Shown piece after piece: positions 32,193-40,037 of a DNA stretch of 64,000 nucleotides (positions within the stretch are counted from its first letter, which is position 1; every line of letters starts with the position of its first letter). A program made the position numbers and the translations under genes. The DNA comes from JAWLHK01 sp041690355 [NCBI: bacterium] (lineage in GTDB: Bacteria; J088; JAWLBW01). The notes beneath the pieces were generated by a model. It worked only from the letters and a program-made list of their open reading frames with translations. It was not told the origin of the DNA and searched no databases. The DNA lies in NCBI GenBank assembly GCA_041690355.1, contig JAWLHK010000009.1, positions 1 to 64,000 on the forward strand, in the 5' to 3' direction.

Positions 32193-33497
32193 TCAGACCG
32201 GAACGCGTTCTCCAGCCTGAATCAATCCTTCCAGGCTTTCGCGCCAGAGGCGCTCCACTTCTTCCACCGCAGAGGCGGTCAGGTTGTCGCGTCCGCTGAC
32301 GGCCACGCTCAGGCGCCCGGCGAAGCTCGTGACGAGGGCGATGGGCGCTGGAAAGTCGAGTACCGACGGCGGCGTCATCCAGGCGTCTTCACACCGGTCG
32401 CCGAAGGGAGCAAGATACGGGTCCATGACCCCCACGTTGGTCATCACCTGACCCCGATGGCCCTGCAGGCGCACCAGGCGCTTGATGATCCGCCCGATGC
32501 CGATTGCGAGTCCGTCGACGATCCACCCGAAGAGAACGAGCGGAACCAGATTGGAACCGAGCCCCGGCAACCGCGATTTCTGCTCTCCCGTGACTTTGCA
32601 TACGCGGGCCAAGGCCGCGCGCGGGTCCCCGACCTGCTGTGCATCCAGGGTAACCATGTCGAACCCGCTCAGGTTGGCGACGATTGGCCGCGGCTCGCCG
32701 AGGAACCGGCGCAGGTTGATGGTATAAAAGGCGCCCACGGTCTTCTCACCGACTCTCCGGGCCGCCACTCCCAGGGCGGCGAGCACGAGGCCGTCGTTGA
32801 TCGTCGCCCCCTCTCCACGGCAGAAGTCATGCAGACGCGACGTCTCGCTCTCGTTCAATAGAAGGCGACGGACGGGGAGCGGCGTACGGCCCGTCCGGTT
32901 GCGCTCGAAACCGGCACTCCAGATCGCAAGGAAGGGAACCGAGAGGGTGCGGACCATTTCTCCAAACATCGCACGCAGAGCCGGGATCAGTTGGCCCGGG
33001 CCGAGTGCGCGGGCGATCTGCCACACCGATCGGCTGCCGCCGACGGGCGCAACGTGACCGGTGCCTGTCAGCTGTGCGGCAAGCTCCTGCATGACCGTCA
33101 ACACGCCGTTGCCGTCGGCGACGAGGTGCGGCAGATTGAGGATGAGCCGCGTGCGCCCCTCACCCCGCAGCACGGTGAGGCGGATCGGCCGTTCGCGCTC
33201 CGGAGCGATCTCCTCGGCGATGGCCGCCTGCGTGCGCCGGTCGAGGTCGACGGGCCACGTTTCGATGCAGACCGATGCGCCGGCGGGCGCGTCGACCGGA
33301 ACCCACCGGCAACGCCAGAAGCGGCGCTCGAAACGGCAGTCGAGCACCGGGTGCACGCCGAGAAGGCGCCCGAAGGCAGCTTCGATTTCTGCGTGGGTCC
33401 ACGAAAGACGGACGTCCGCCACGACCGCCAGCTGTCCGAGCTCGGTGCCCAGCAGTCCGACCTCAATGAATTCCGCTCGCATAGACCTACGTTCCAT
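32193..33497 (-). CDS. Condensation-domain/WES-DGAT-type acyltransferase
   Basis: A 434-residue protein of the CoA-dependent acyltransferase fold. NLPHLVADGNGVL carries the HxxxDG active-site motif (single His before xxxDG rather than HH), and GATINDGLVLAALGVAARR and TINLRRFL are further features of the condensation/PapA/wax-ester-synthase superfamily. It would join an acyl-CoA to an alcohol or amine. ATGs at 33497 and 33482 both have AGG at a similar distance; I give the longer. It converges on the first GMC gene and is divergent from the fucosyltransferase-like gene. Substrate unknown. Confidence 0.72.
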   Translation of the reverse strand: MERRSMRAEFIEVGLLGTELGQLAVVADVRLSWTHAEIEAAFGRLLGVHPVLDCRFERRFWRCRWVPVDAPAGASVCIETWPVDLDRRTQAAIAEEIAPERERPIRLTVLRGEGRTRLILNLPHLVADGNGVLTVMQELAAQLTGTGHVAPVGGSRSVWQIARALGPGQLIPALRAMFGEMVRTLSVPFLAIWSAGFERNRTGRTPLPVRRLLLNESETSRLHDFCRGEGATINDGLVLAALGVAARRVGEKTVGAFYTINLRRFLGEPRPIVANLSGFDMVTLDAQQVGDPRAALARVCKVTGEQKSRLPGLGSNLVPLVLFGWIVDGLAIGIGRIIKRLVRLQGHRGQVMTNVGVMDPYLAPFGDRCEDAWMTPPSVLDFPAPIALVTSFAGRLSVAVSGRDNLTASAVEEVERLWRESLEGLIQAGERVPV

Positions 33498-33554
33498 GCG
33501 CCTACGATACCAGCCCCCGACCCGCCCCCGCCCCGCCGCCGCATTCCCCCGAGC

Positions 33555-33638
33555 CTTGACCGGCGACCGACGACCGAAGGCTGAGGACTGACGATTCACG
33601 ACTCATGACTTTGGACTGCAGACTGTTGACTGAGGACC
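33555..33638. repeat. Degenerate heptamer array, NNNGACT type
   Basis: Twelve consecutive 7-bp units, from CTTGACC to GAGGACC, in which positions 4-6 (GAC) recur in nearly all and position 7 is mostly T while the first three vary (GAGGACT, CACGACT, CATGACT, TTGGACT, GCAGACT, GTTGACT). It lies in the divergent gap between the acyltransferase and the fucosyltransferase-like gene. Confidence 0.8.
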
Positions 33639-33681
33639 GGCCGGTTGCACCCGCCCTCCCCACCGACTACCATAACCCCTC

Positions 33682-34557
33682 ATGAGCCGCCCTCTCGTCT
33701 TCGCCGCCCGCACCGCGGGTCTCGCCAACCGCCTGCGCGCCCTGGTCGGGTGGGAAGCACTCGCGCACTTCCGCAACATGCCGTTCGCACTGTACTGGAA
33801 ACCGACGCACGAGTGCGATGCCGGTTTCGCCGATCTTTTCGAGGCCGGCGACTACCGGCTGATCGGCCGGGCCGCCTTCGAGCTGCACAAGCGCACCGGC
33901 GCCGAGATCCGCGAAGACCTCTTCTGGTTCACCGCCATCTGGGACCGGTTCGGCAAGGACATCTGCGACTGGGAGCCCTTTCGCGACTTCGCGCTCGATC
34001 AGCTGGCGAACCTGCGCCCGGTTCCTGCAGTTCGCGAAAAACTCGACGCCTTCACGGCCGCTCACGATTTTTCGCGGGTCGAGGGTCTGCACATCCGCAT
34101 GACCGACAATCTTCAGGCCTACGCCAACTGGGCAAAGACGACCCCCGGATTCGAGATGGCTTATGTCTCGAAGCTCGAAGGGTTCATGGGGTACATCGAA
34201 CGGACCCTTGCCGTATCGCCGCAGACGCGCTTCTTCATCGCCACCGACAACGCCGACGTCGAAAAGAAACTTCACGAACGGTACGGAAATACGGTGTTCA
34301 CGTACCCGAAGACCTATACAGGGGGCACCGAACGCGTCGTGTCCCTTCGGCAGCGCAAAGTTTTCAACCTGGAAAAACGCACGTCATCCATCCAGGACGC
34401 GCTCATCGAACTGCTCCTGCTCGCGCGTTGCCAGAAGATCATCGGCACCTACTACAGCAGCTACAGCAAGCTGGCCGGCGCTATCGGCCGCGTGAAGGAG
34501 TCCTACGAGCTGCGCGGCGACGATCCCCACCTCGCCTCCATCGCCAAGCACGTCTGA
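33682..34557 (+). CDS. Fucosyltransferase-like protein (NodZ/GT23-like fold)
   Basis: A 291-residue cytoplasmic protein. The N-terminal AARTAGLANRLRALVGWEAL and the VEGLHIRMTDN motif (HxR) resemble the GDP-fucose-binding fold of NodZ and O-fucosyltransferases, with IGTYYSSYSKLAGAIG near the end in the place of the S-S-F-x-W/S nucleotide motif. It would transfer fucose or another deoxyhexose, but the acceptor cannot be read from sequence. It is isolated from any other polysaccharide gene, apart from the MBOAT pair 12 kb to the left. Confidence 0.55.
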   Translation: MSRPLVFAARTAGLANRLRALVGWEALAHFRNMPFALYWKPTHECDAGFADLFEAGDYRLIGRAAFELHKRTGAEIREDLFWFTAIWDRFGKDICDWEPFRDFALDQLANLRPVPAVREKLDAFTAAHDFSRVEGLHIRMTDNLQAYANWAKTTPGFEMAYVSKLEGFMGYIERTLAVSPQTRFFIATDNADVEKKLHERYGNTVFTYPKTYTGGTERVVSLRQRKVFNLEKRTSSIQDALIELLLLARCQKIIGTYYSSYSKLAGAIGRVKESYELRGDDPHLASIAKHV

Positions 34558-34774
34558 CCGGCCGGGACCTGACCGCGGCCCGCGGGTCTCTGCAGACACT
34601 CGCTCCGTGGCCGGTGCGTCACGGCGCCGTGCGGAATTCCCGCTTCGCTCCCCGTCCGCAGAGTTCACTCCGACCGTCGCTGCCGGCGATCGTCGACTAT
34701 CCGGCCCGACGCACTCGCCGGATTCCGCATCTACATGCTGGAATGGGAGCGGAACTTCATCGTGGAGATAGGCC

Positions 34775-35440
34775 ATGGCATTCGAAACCCAGGTTCACAC
34801 GGGTATGACCGTGCGCAGCGCCGACGGCGACAAGCTCGGCAAAGTGCAAGACGTCCGGGGCGAAACGTTCCTCGTGGAAAAAGGCTTCTTCTTCCCCAAG
34901 GACTACACCGCCTCGATGTCGCAGATTCAGGAAATCAGCGACGACACCATCTACCTCAAGTGGGGCACGAAGATGGTCGAGACCGAGTATGACACCGTCT
35001 ACGGAGCCGGATCCTACCAGACCGAAACCGCCAGCGGAGAATGGCGGGATTACACTCCCGGCCGCCCCACCGGAGAGGAAAAGACCATCTCGGCCGCCGA
35101 AGAGAGGGTCGACGTCGAGAGCAAAGGACTTCGCGAAGTCGGCCGGGTTCGCGTCCACAAAGACGTGAAGACCGAGGACGTGCACTTCTCGGTGCCGCTC
35201 CGCCGCGAGGAGGTCCGGATCGAACGCGAACCGGGGCGCGGCTCCGAAGCGGGCGGCAGCGCCTCGTTCCGGGAAGAAGACGTTTCCATCCCCATCCGTG
35301 AAGAGACCATCGAGGTCACGAAGAGGCCGGTCGAAACCGAGCGGGTCCACCTCAGCAAAGAAGAGCAGACCCGGCAGCAGCCGGTGAGCGAGGAAGTGCG
35401 GAAAGAAGAAATCGAGATCCGCGAAGAAGGCCGGCCCTGA
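34775..35440 (+). CDS. PRC-barrel plus DUF2382 stress-type protein
   Basis: A 221-residue, strongly charged protein. Residues about 1-60 (MTVRSADGDKLGKVQDV) look like a PRC-barrel; from about 105 the DUF2382 (YsnF/AvaK) pattern begins: EERVDVESKGLREVGRVRVHKDV, VPLRREEVRIERE, then EEDVSIPIREETIEVTKRPVETE. Such proteins are common stress-induced soluble proteins in soil and desiccation-tolerant bacteria; molecular role unknown. The start has GGAGATAGG upstream. A strong terminator follows 23 bp after the stop. Confidence 0.85.
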   Translation: MAFETQVHTGMTVRSADGDKLGKVQDVRGETFLVEKGFFFPKDYTASMSQIQEISDDTIYLKWGTKMVETEYDTVYGAGSYQTETASGEWRDYTPGRPTGEEKTISAAEERVDVESKGLREVGRVRVHKDVKTEDVHFSVPLRREEVRIEREPGRGSEAGGSASFREEDVSIPIREETIEVTKRPVETERVHLSKEEQTRQQPVSEEVRKEEIEIREEGRP

Positions 35441-35463
35441 TCCGGTTCAGCCTCTCAAGATGC

Positions 35464-35495
35464 GAACGGCCGCCTTCCGGCGGCCGTTCTTCGTT
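35464..35495. terminator. Bidirectional intrinsic terminator
   Basis: A perfect 11-bp stem, GAACGGCCGCC and GGCGGCCGTTC, with the tetraloop TTCC, sits between the convergent DUF2382 and scramblase-like genes. TTCGTT follows on the plus strand; the T-run is short, but stem strength is high. Confidence 0.75.
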
Positions 35496-35501
35496 CGCGA
35501 C

Positions 35502-36296
35502 TCAGCGCCGCTCGCCGGTGTCGAGCATGACCCCGAGGGCAAGCGCCAGGCGGCGATCGACAACGGCTTCCGTGTCGCGCTCGAGCGACAGGACGTACTG
35601 ATCGGTAATCGTGAACTTACGGTCGAACGTGCCGCAGGCTCGGGCGCCGGCCGGATCGAGCAGCACGAAATTCGTGCGCAGCAGCCCGAACAGCGGCCCG
35701 AGCAGTCGGCGCAGCGTCGCTTTGAGCATGGAATCTTCGCGGGCGAGAAAGACGGGCGCTCCGTCGGCTCCGCTTACCGTCCACTTGCGGCGGAAGAGAT
35801 CGTAGAGGTAGTTCTTTTCGAGTCGCCCGATCACCTGGTTCTGCGCATCCTGCACGGTAAAGGAAGCGCGCACCCCCTGAAACCGGCCGTCCTGACGGAT
35901 CGTGAAAAGTGGCTGCGTCCTGGCTTCGTCACGCCAGGCGAAGGTGTCGCGCCTGGGCGAAAGCCGGACGAGCGTCGCGAGAAAGAGAATGGTTCCGATC
36001 AGGAACCCGCCGGCAAAGACGAACGGGGGGAGTTCGCCATTCTGTTCCGCAAGCATGAGCAGAGCCATGACCGCGCCCAGGACGGCAAGACCGGCGGCGA
36101 CGGCGAGCAGTCCGCGCAGGAGACGCGAAGGACGCTCGATGAAGGCCAGCGGGGCGCCCTCGGACGAGGTCACGAGATACGTCTCGGCGACCTTGAAGAC
36201 CTTCTGCCGGATCAGCATCCGATCCGGAAGCGATGCGCTTGCGGCAACCGGCTGCTGCAGGACGGCGCCGCGGGCGCCGGGAACGATGGGCTGCAT
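35502..36296 (-). CDS. Scramblase/LURP-one-like protein with two membrane helices
   Basis: A 264-residue protein. A beta-strand-rich tubby/LURP-one/phospholipid-scramblase-like domain is split by two hydrophobic helices (about residues 58-80 and 93-112). Supporting segments are MLIRQKVFKVAETYLV, GRLEKNYLYDLFRRKWTVSGADG, FVLLDPAG and TITDQYVLSLERD. Bacterial members have no established activity; the membrane insertion suggests a role at the cytoplasmic membrane. It ends close to a shared terminator and lies 48 bp downstream of the second GMC gene on the same strand. Confidence 0.7.
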   Translation of the reverse strand: MQPIVPGARGAVLQQPVAASASLPDRMLIRQKVFKVAETYLVTSSEGAPLAFIERPSRLLRGLLAVAAGLAVLGAVMALLMLAEQNGELPPFVFAGGFLIGTILFLATLVRLSPRRDTFAWRDEARTQPLFTIRQDGRFQGVRASFTVQDAQNQVIGRLEKNYLYDLFRRKWTVSGADGAPVFLAREDSMLKATLRRLLGPLFGLLRTNFVLLDPAGARACGTFDRKFTITDQYVLSLERDTEAVVDRRLALALGVMLDTGERR

Positions 36297-36344
36297 GATG
36301 TTCTCCTTTTTGACCGCGCCCGGTGCCGCCGGCGGCGATTGCCG

Positions 36345-37904
36345 TCACGTCCAGCGCGAGGCGAGCCGAGTCGACATGAGGTCGGCCAGTCCGTAGATGC
36401 TGAGCTGTGGATTGACGCCGAGCCCGGTCGGAAAAACCGATCCGTCGAGGACGTGAAGATTCTCGATCTCGTGATGCCGCAGGTCCTCGGAGCGCACGAC
36501 CCCTAGCTTCGGATCGTCGCTCATCCCCGCCCCCCCCATGACGTGGGCGGAGAAGACGGCCACCTTCCCGGCCGCGAACGGGAGCGCATCGATGGCGTCG
36601 ATGTCCTTCTCCGACGTCATGCGCAGGGCGGGATCGTGAAAGGTCCACACAGCCTTGGCCCCCGCGGCGAACTGCACGCGCGCCATGACCTTCTGCGCGT
36701 GACGCAGCGCCGCCCACGTGCGTTCGGCCACAGGATAGTCCACGACCGGGGTGCCGTCGTCGCGCAGGCTCACCGTGCCGCCCGGAACGTCGTCGTGCAG
36801 GCCGTCGCCGGTCAGCGCCAGGTGAAAGGCCATGTGCGAGAGCCGCTCCATGAGGATGCGGTGCTGTTCTCCGTAACCCGGCAGTGCCGACGCGGCAAGC
36901 CCGGGGTGCACGGGCGCGGCTTCGAGAAGATAGCCCACCTCGCCGCCGCGGTCGTAATAGTGATGGCTCGCCACCGACTGCGGCGCCCCGTACCAGCCGT
37001 TGACGGCGTCGGGAAACTCGGCCATGCTCGTGACGACCGGGTGCAGAAAGGTGCGCATCCCCAGGCGCCGGTTCGGATCGGGCGCGCCCGAACGAAGGAG
37101 GATGGCCGGCGTGCCGATGGCCCCCGCGGCCAGAATGAAGCGTTTCGCGCGCACCGTCAGCCCTGCCCCGGTCGGCTCCCGGCCCGAGGCGTCGAGCAGC
37201 GTGCACTCGGCCGCCTCGGCCTTGCCCGCATGGAAGCGCAGCCGATCGACCCGGCAGCGGCTGATGACCGTCGCTCCCGCCGAGACGGCATCGGGCAGGT
37301 AGCTGACGAGCATGCTCTGCTTGGCGTCGACCGGGCAGCCCATGCCGCAGTATCCGCTGTGAATGCAGTTGCGCGTATTCCGGTGCGTGGTCTCGACCTG
37401 GATGCCGAGCTTTTCGCATCCGTCGTAGAGCAGGCGGTTGTTCGGATTCGTCGCCTCGAGCGGTACCTGAGCGATGTTCAGCCGGCGCTCGACCCGATCC
37501 CAGTGCGGCGCCAGATCGGCCTCGCCGAAGCCCTTGACGCCATGCACGTCGTGCCAGCGCGAGAGCACGCGCCCGGGGGTGCGAAAGCTCGTGGTCCAGT
37601 TGACGACGGTCGTGCCCCCTACCGCCTTACCCTGCAGGATGACGAGCGACGCGTCACGGGTCGTGCGGGCGCCCCCCTCTTGGTAGAGGTTCTGAAAGGC
37701 TTCGCGCTCGAGCATGCGAAAGCGGGTCTGCGTGAAGTAGCCCCCCTCTTCGAGGACGACGACCTTTAACCCGGCCGCCTGGAGATTGGCCGCGGCCACC
37801 GCTCCGCCCGCGCCGGAACCGACGATGCACACGTCGGCGTCGATGGTTTCGGATTTCGTGAGCGTCTGCCCTTCGACGACACCGGGTTCAAGCAGGCGGC
37901 TCAT
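36345..37904 (-). CDS. GMC-family FAD oxidoreductase (second copy)
   Basis: A 519-residue GMC flavoprotein related to that at 30616-32169. CIVGSGAGGAVAAANLQAAG is the FAD motif, GKAVGGTTVVNWTTSFRTP the second signature, and GAGMSDDPKLGVV with FPTGLGVNPQLSIYG the C-terminal catalytic region. A CIHSGYCGMGCPVDAKQSM stretch with several cysteines matches CSLSGFCLAGCASDRKQSM of the paralogue, so these Cys are a feature of this subfamily. It overlaps the Tat subunit gene by 4 bp. It may oxidise an alcohol in the periplasm. Confidence 0.92.
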   Translation of the reverse strand: MSRLLEPGVVEGQTLTKSETIDADVCIVGSGAGGAVAAANLQAAGLKVVVLEEGGYFTQTRFRMLEREAFQNLYQEGGARTTRDASLVILQGKAVGGTTVVNWTTSFRTPGRVLSRWHDVHGVKGFGEADLAPHWDRVERRLNIAQVPLEATNPNNRLLYDGCEKLGIQVETTHRNTRNCIHSGYCGMGCPVDAKQSMLVSYLPDAVSAGATVISRCRVDRLRFHAGKAEAAECTLLDASGREPTGAGLTVRAKRFILAAGAIGTPAILLRSGAPDPNRRLGMRTFLHPVVTSMAEFPDAVNGWYGAPQSVASHHYYDRGGEVGYLLEAAPVHPGLAASALPGYGEQHRILMERLSHMAFHLALTGDGLHDDVPGGTVSLRDDGTPVVDYPVAERTWAALRHAQKVMARVQFAAGAKAVWTFHDPALRMTSEKDIDAIDALPFAAGKVAVFSAHVMGGAGMSDDPKLGVVRSEDLRHHEIENLHVLDGSVFPTGLGVNPQLSIYGLADLMSTRLASRWT

Positions 37905-38527
37905 TCTTCACCTTTCTCGGCGGCTGCGACCGGCATCGGCGGTGACAGCGGCTCACGCGCCCTGATCGGGCCGGGGTCGGGCTTGGGGATCGGGGGGCCG
38001 GGGTATCCGGCCTCGGCGCCGATGTCGACCGGCATGTAGTAGGCCGCGAGGCTGATCTTGCGCAAGGCGTGATAGGCCCCCACCAGCAGCGGAAAACGGG
38101 AGTCGCGCCAGGCATCGATCGAGCGGCGCCGCCCCGCGAGGTCCTGCAGGGTGAACGGCGTGACCGAGCCGCGGGTCAGCATCCCCGCCAGGCCGTTCTC
38201 GAGCAGGCCCAGGGCCAGATTGAACTCCTTGCGGATGGCCGCGGGGACGTACGTCAGACGATCGTCGATGATCAGCGCCACCTGCGCCGCCGGAACCGTC
38301 ATGGGCGTGGGCGCGACGGCTTCGATGAAGGCCGCCAGCACGGGAAAAGACGACGCATCGAGCGCCTGCAGGGGGCCGCCCGGAAGCGGTTCACTGCGCC
38401 CGGGGCGCAAGGCCAGCCCCGCCGTTCCGCCGACGAAGAGAACGGCTGAGCCGAGGAGGCTCTTCGTGATGAGCGATCGGCGGCTTATCCGGCCCGATTC
38501 GACGGGCTCGCGGGTTACCGGTTTCAT
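37901..38527 (-). CDS. Tat-exported gluconate 2-dehydrogenase subunit 3-like protein (second copy)
   Basis: A 208-residue protein with the Tat signal SRRSLITKSLLGSAVLFVGG, then a helical domain (FPVLAAFIEAVAPTPMTVPA) and a Pro-rich tail. It precedes and overlaps by 4 bp the GMC flavoprotein gene, in the same order as the pair at 30.0-32.2 kb. The likely role is export and electron transfer partner of that flavoprotein. Similarity to the first copy is at the level of architecture and weak sequence. Confidence 0.7.
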   Translation of the reverse strand: MKPVTREPVESGRISRRSLITKSLLGSAVLFVGGTAGLALRPGRSEPLPGGPLQALDASSFPVLAAFIEAVAPTPMTVPAAQVALIIDDRLTYVPAAIRKEFNLALGLLENGLAGMLTRGSVTPFTLQDLAGRRRSIDAWRDSRFPLLVGAYHALRKISLAAYYMPVDIGAEAGYPGPPIPKPDPGPIRAREPLSPPMPVAAAEKGEE

Positions 38528-38565
38528 GTCCAGGCTCCTCTCCGCAACGCGAGGGCGCGGTCAGA

Positions 38566-38583
38566 CATTATTGAACCATAATG
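38566..38583. promoter_or_regulatory. Inverted repeat in a divergent promoter region
   Basis: CATTAT and ATAATG enclose TGAACC, an 18-bp AT-rich inverted repeat in the 103-bp gap between the second GMC pair and the DHA2 exporter. A TACAAT (38607-38612) nearby could be the exporter -10 box. The regulator is unknown. Confidence 0.35.
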
Positions 38584-38630
38584 CCCCCTCCATGGCACCC
38601 GCGGGGTACAATGAGCCTTTTCGCCTCCCC

Positions 38631-40037
38631 ATGGATCCCACCCATCCGCGCTACAAATGGGCGGTCATGGTGCTCGTCACCCTGGCCACCTTCATGTCCG
38701 TACTCGACGCGAGCATCGTCAACGTCGCCGTGCCGCACATCATGCGCTCGTTCGGCGTGCCGCTGAACGACGTGAAGTGGGTCGTCTCGGCCTACATGCT
38801 GGCTTATGCGGTGCTTATCCCGCTTGCCGGCTGGCTGCACTTCCGCATCGGGCTCAAGCGGACCTTCGTCGGCACGCTCACCGTGTTCACCGCAGCCTCG
38901 GCCCTGTGCGGCCTGGCGTGGAACAACGAGAGCCTGGTCTTCTTCCGCATCCTGCAGGCCATCGGCGCCGGCGCCATCATGCCGACCTCGATGACCCTCG
39001 TCTCTGAGGTTTTCGCGCCGCATGAGCGCGGCACCGCCATCGGCATCTGGGGTCTGGGCGTGGTCGTGGCCCCCGCCGTCGGTCCCACGCTCGGCGGCCT
39101 TCTCGCCGACACCGTGGGCTGGCGCTGGATCTTCTACATCAACATCCTGCCGGGCGCGCTCGCCATCGGACTCGGCTCTGCCTGGCTGGTCGCCAACCCG
39201 CCGCGCGAACGGCCATTCGACGCCCCCGGCTACGCCCTGCTTGCCCTCTTTCTCATCGCCGCGCTGCTCATGCTGGCTGAGGCGGGACGCCTCGGATGGG
39301 GCGACCCCTGGATCGTCGGCGGCGGCCTCACCGCGCTCGTGTCGCTCGTCGCGTTCGTAGGCGTCGAGCGGCGGTCTGCGCACCCCATCGTCGACCTGGC
39401 CCTCTTCAACCGGCCGACCTTCACGGGGGCGACGCTGCTCGGCGTCTTTCGCTCCATCGTTCTCTTCGGCTCGCTGTTTCTGCTGCCGGTGCTCATGCAG
39501 AACGTCATGGGATACTCGGCCGCGACCGCCGGACTGGTGCTGGCCCCCGGCGCCGTCGCCATGGGCATCTTCATGCCCGTGGCCGGACGTCTGAGCGATC
39601 GACTCGGTGCGAGACCGCTCGCCTTCGTCGGCGTTGGTCTGACCACCGCATTCCTCTACTTCATGGCCGCGCTCCCCGTCGACGCGGGGCTGTGGGCGAT
39701 CACCTGGCCGCAGGTTCTGCGCGGTCTCGGGGTCGCCCTGCTTCTGGCCCCCGTATCGGCGGCCGCCATGAACGCGGTGCCGCAGGACGAGGTCGGCATG
39801 GCCTCGGGCATCATCAACCTGTTTCAGCAGGTCGGCGGGGCGGCCGGGATCACGGTGCTCGAACTCCTGCTCGAAATGCGCCTGCACACCCGCGCGGGGA
39901 CCCGGGCCGACCTCGAGCACATGCAGGGGAGCGCCGAGGCCGCCGCGGCCTTCGGCGACGTGTTTCTGCTCTGCCTCGCGATCATGGCGCTCGCGTTTCT
40001 GCCCGCCGCCATGCTCGGTCGCGAAGCGAAACGCTAG
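38631..40037 (+). CDS. DHA2-family MFS multidrug exporter (EmrB/QacA type)
   Basis: A 468-residue transporter with about 14 membrane helices. LDASIVNVAVPHI after the first helix, RILQAIGAGAIMPTSMTLV, GPTLGGLLADTVGWRWIFYIN and the APGAVAMGIFMPVAGRLSDR segment are typical of DHA2 drug:proton antiporters. The frame is open further upstream; the ATG at 38631 gives the usual MDPTHPRYKW-type start before helix 1. No membrane-fusion protein gene is adjacent, so it may act alone. Its TAG stop overlaps the convergent DUF5995 gene stop in the four bases CTAG. Confidence 0.93.
   Translation: MDPTHPRYKWAVMVLVTLATFMSVLDASIVNVAVPHIMRSFGVPLNDVKWVVSAYMLAYAVLIPLAGWLHFRIGLKRTFVGTLTVFTAASALCGLAWNNESLVFFRILQAIGAGAIMPTSMTLVSEVFAPHERGTAIGIWGLGVVVAPAVGPTLGGLLADTVGWRWIFYINILPGALAIGLGSAWLVANPPRERPFDAPGYALLALFLIAALLMLAEAGRLGWGDPWIVGGGLTALVSLVAFVGVERRSAHPIVDLALFNRPTFTGATLLGVFRSIVLFGSLFLLPVLMQNVMGYSAATAGLVLAPGAVAMGIFMPVAGRLSDRLGARPLAFVGVGLTTAFLYFMAALPVDAGLWAITWPQVLRGLGVALLLAPVSAAAMNAVPQDEVGMASGIINLFQQVGGAAGITVLELLLEMRLHTRAGTRADLEHMQGSAEAAAAFGDVFLLCLAIMALAFLPAAMLGREAKR

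Noticed and set aside
36543-37769. 408-codon open frame opposite the second GMC gene
   Set aside because: Shadow of the GMC coding sequence; no domain and low-complexity translation.
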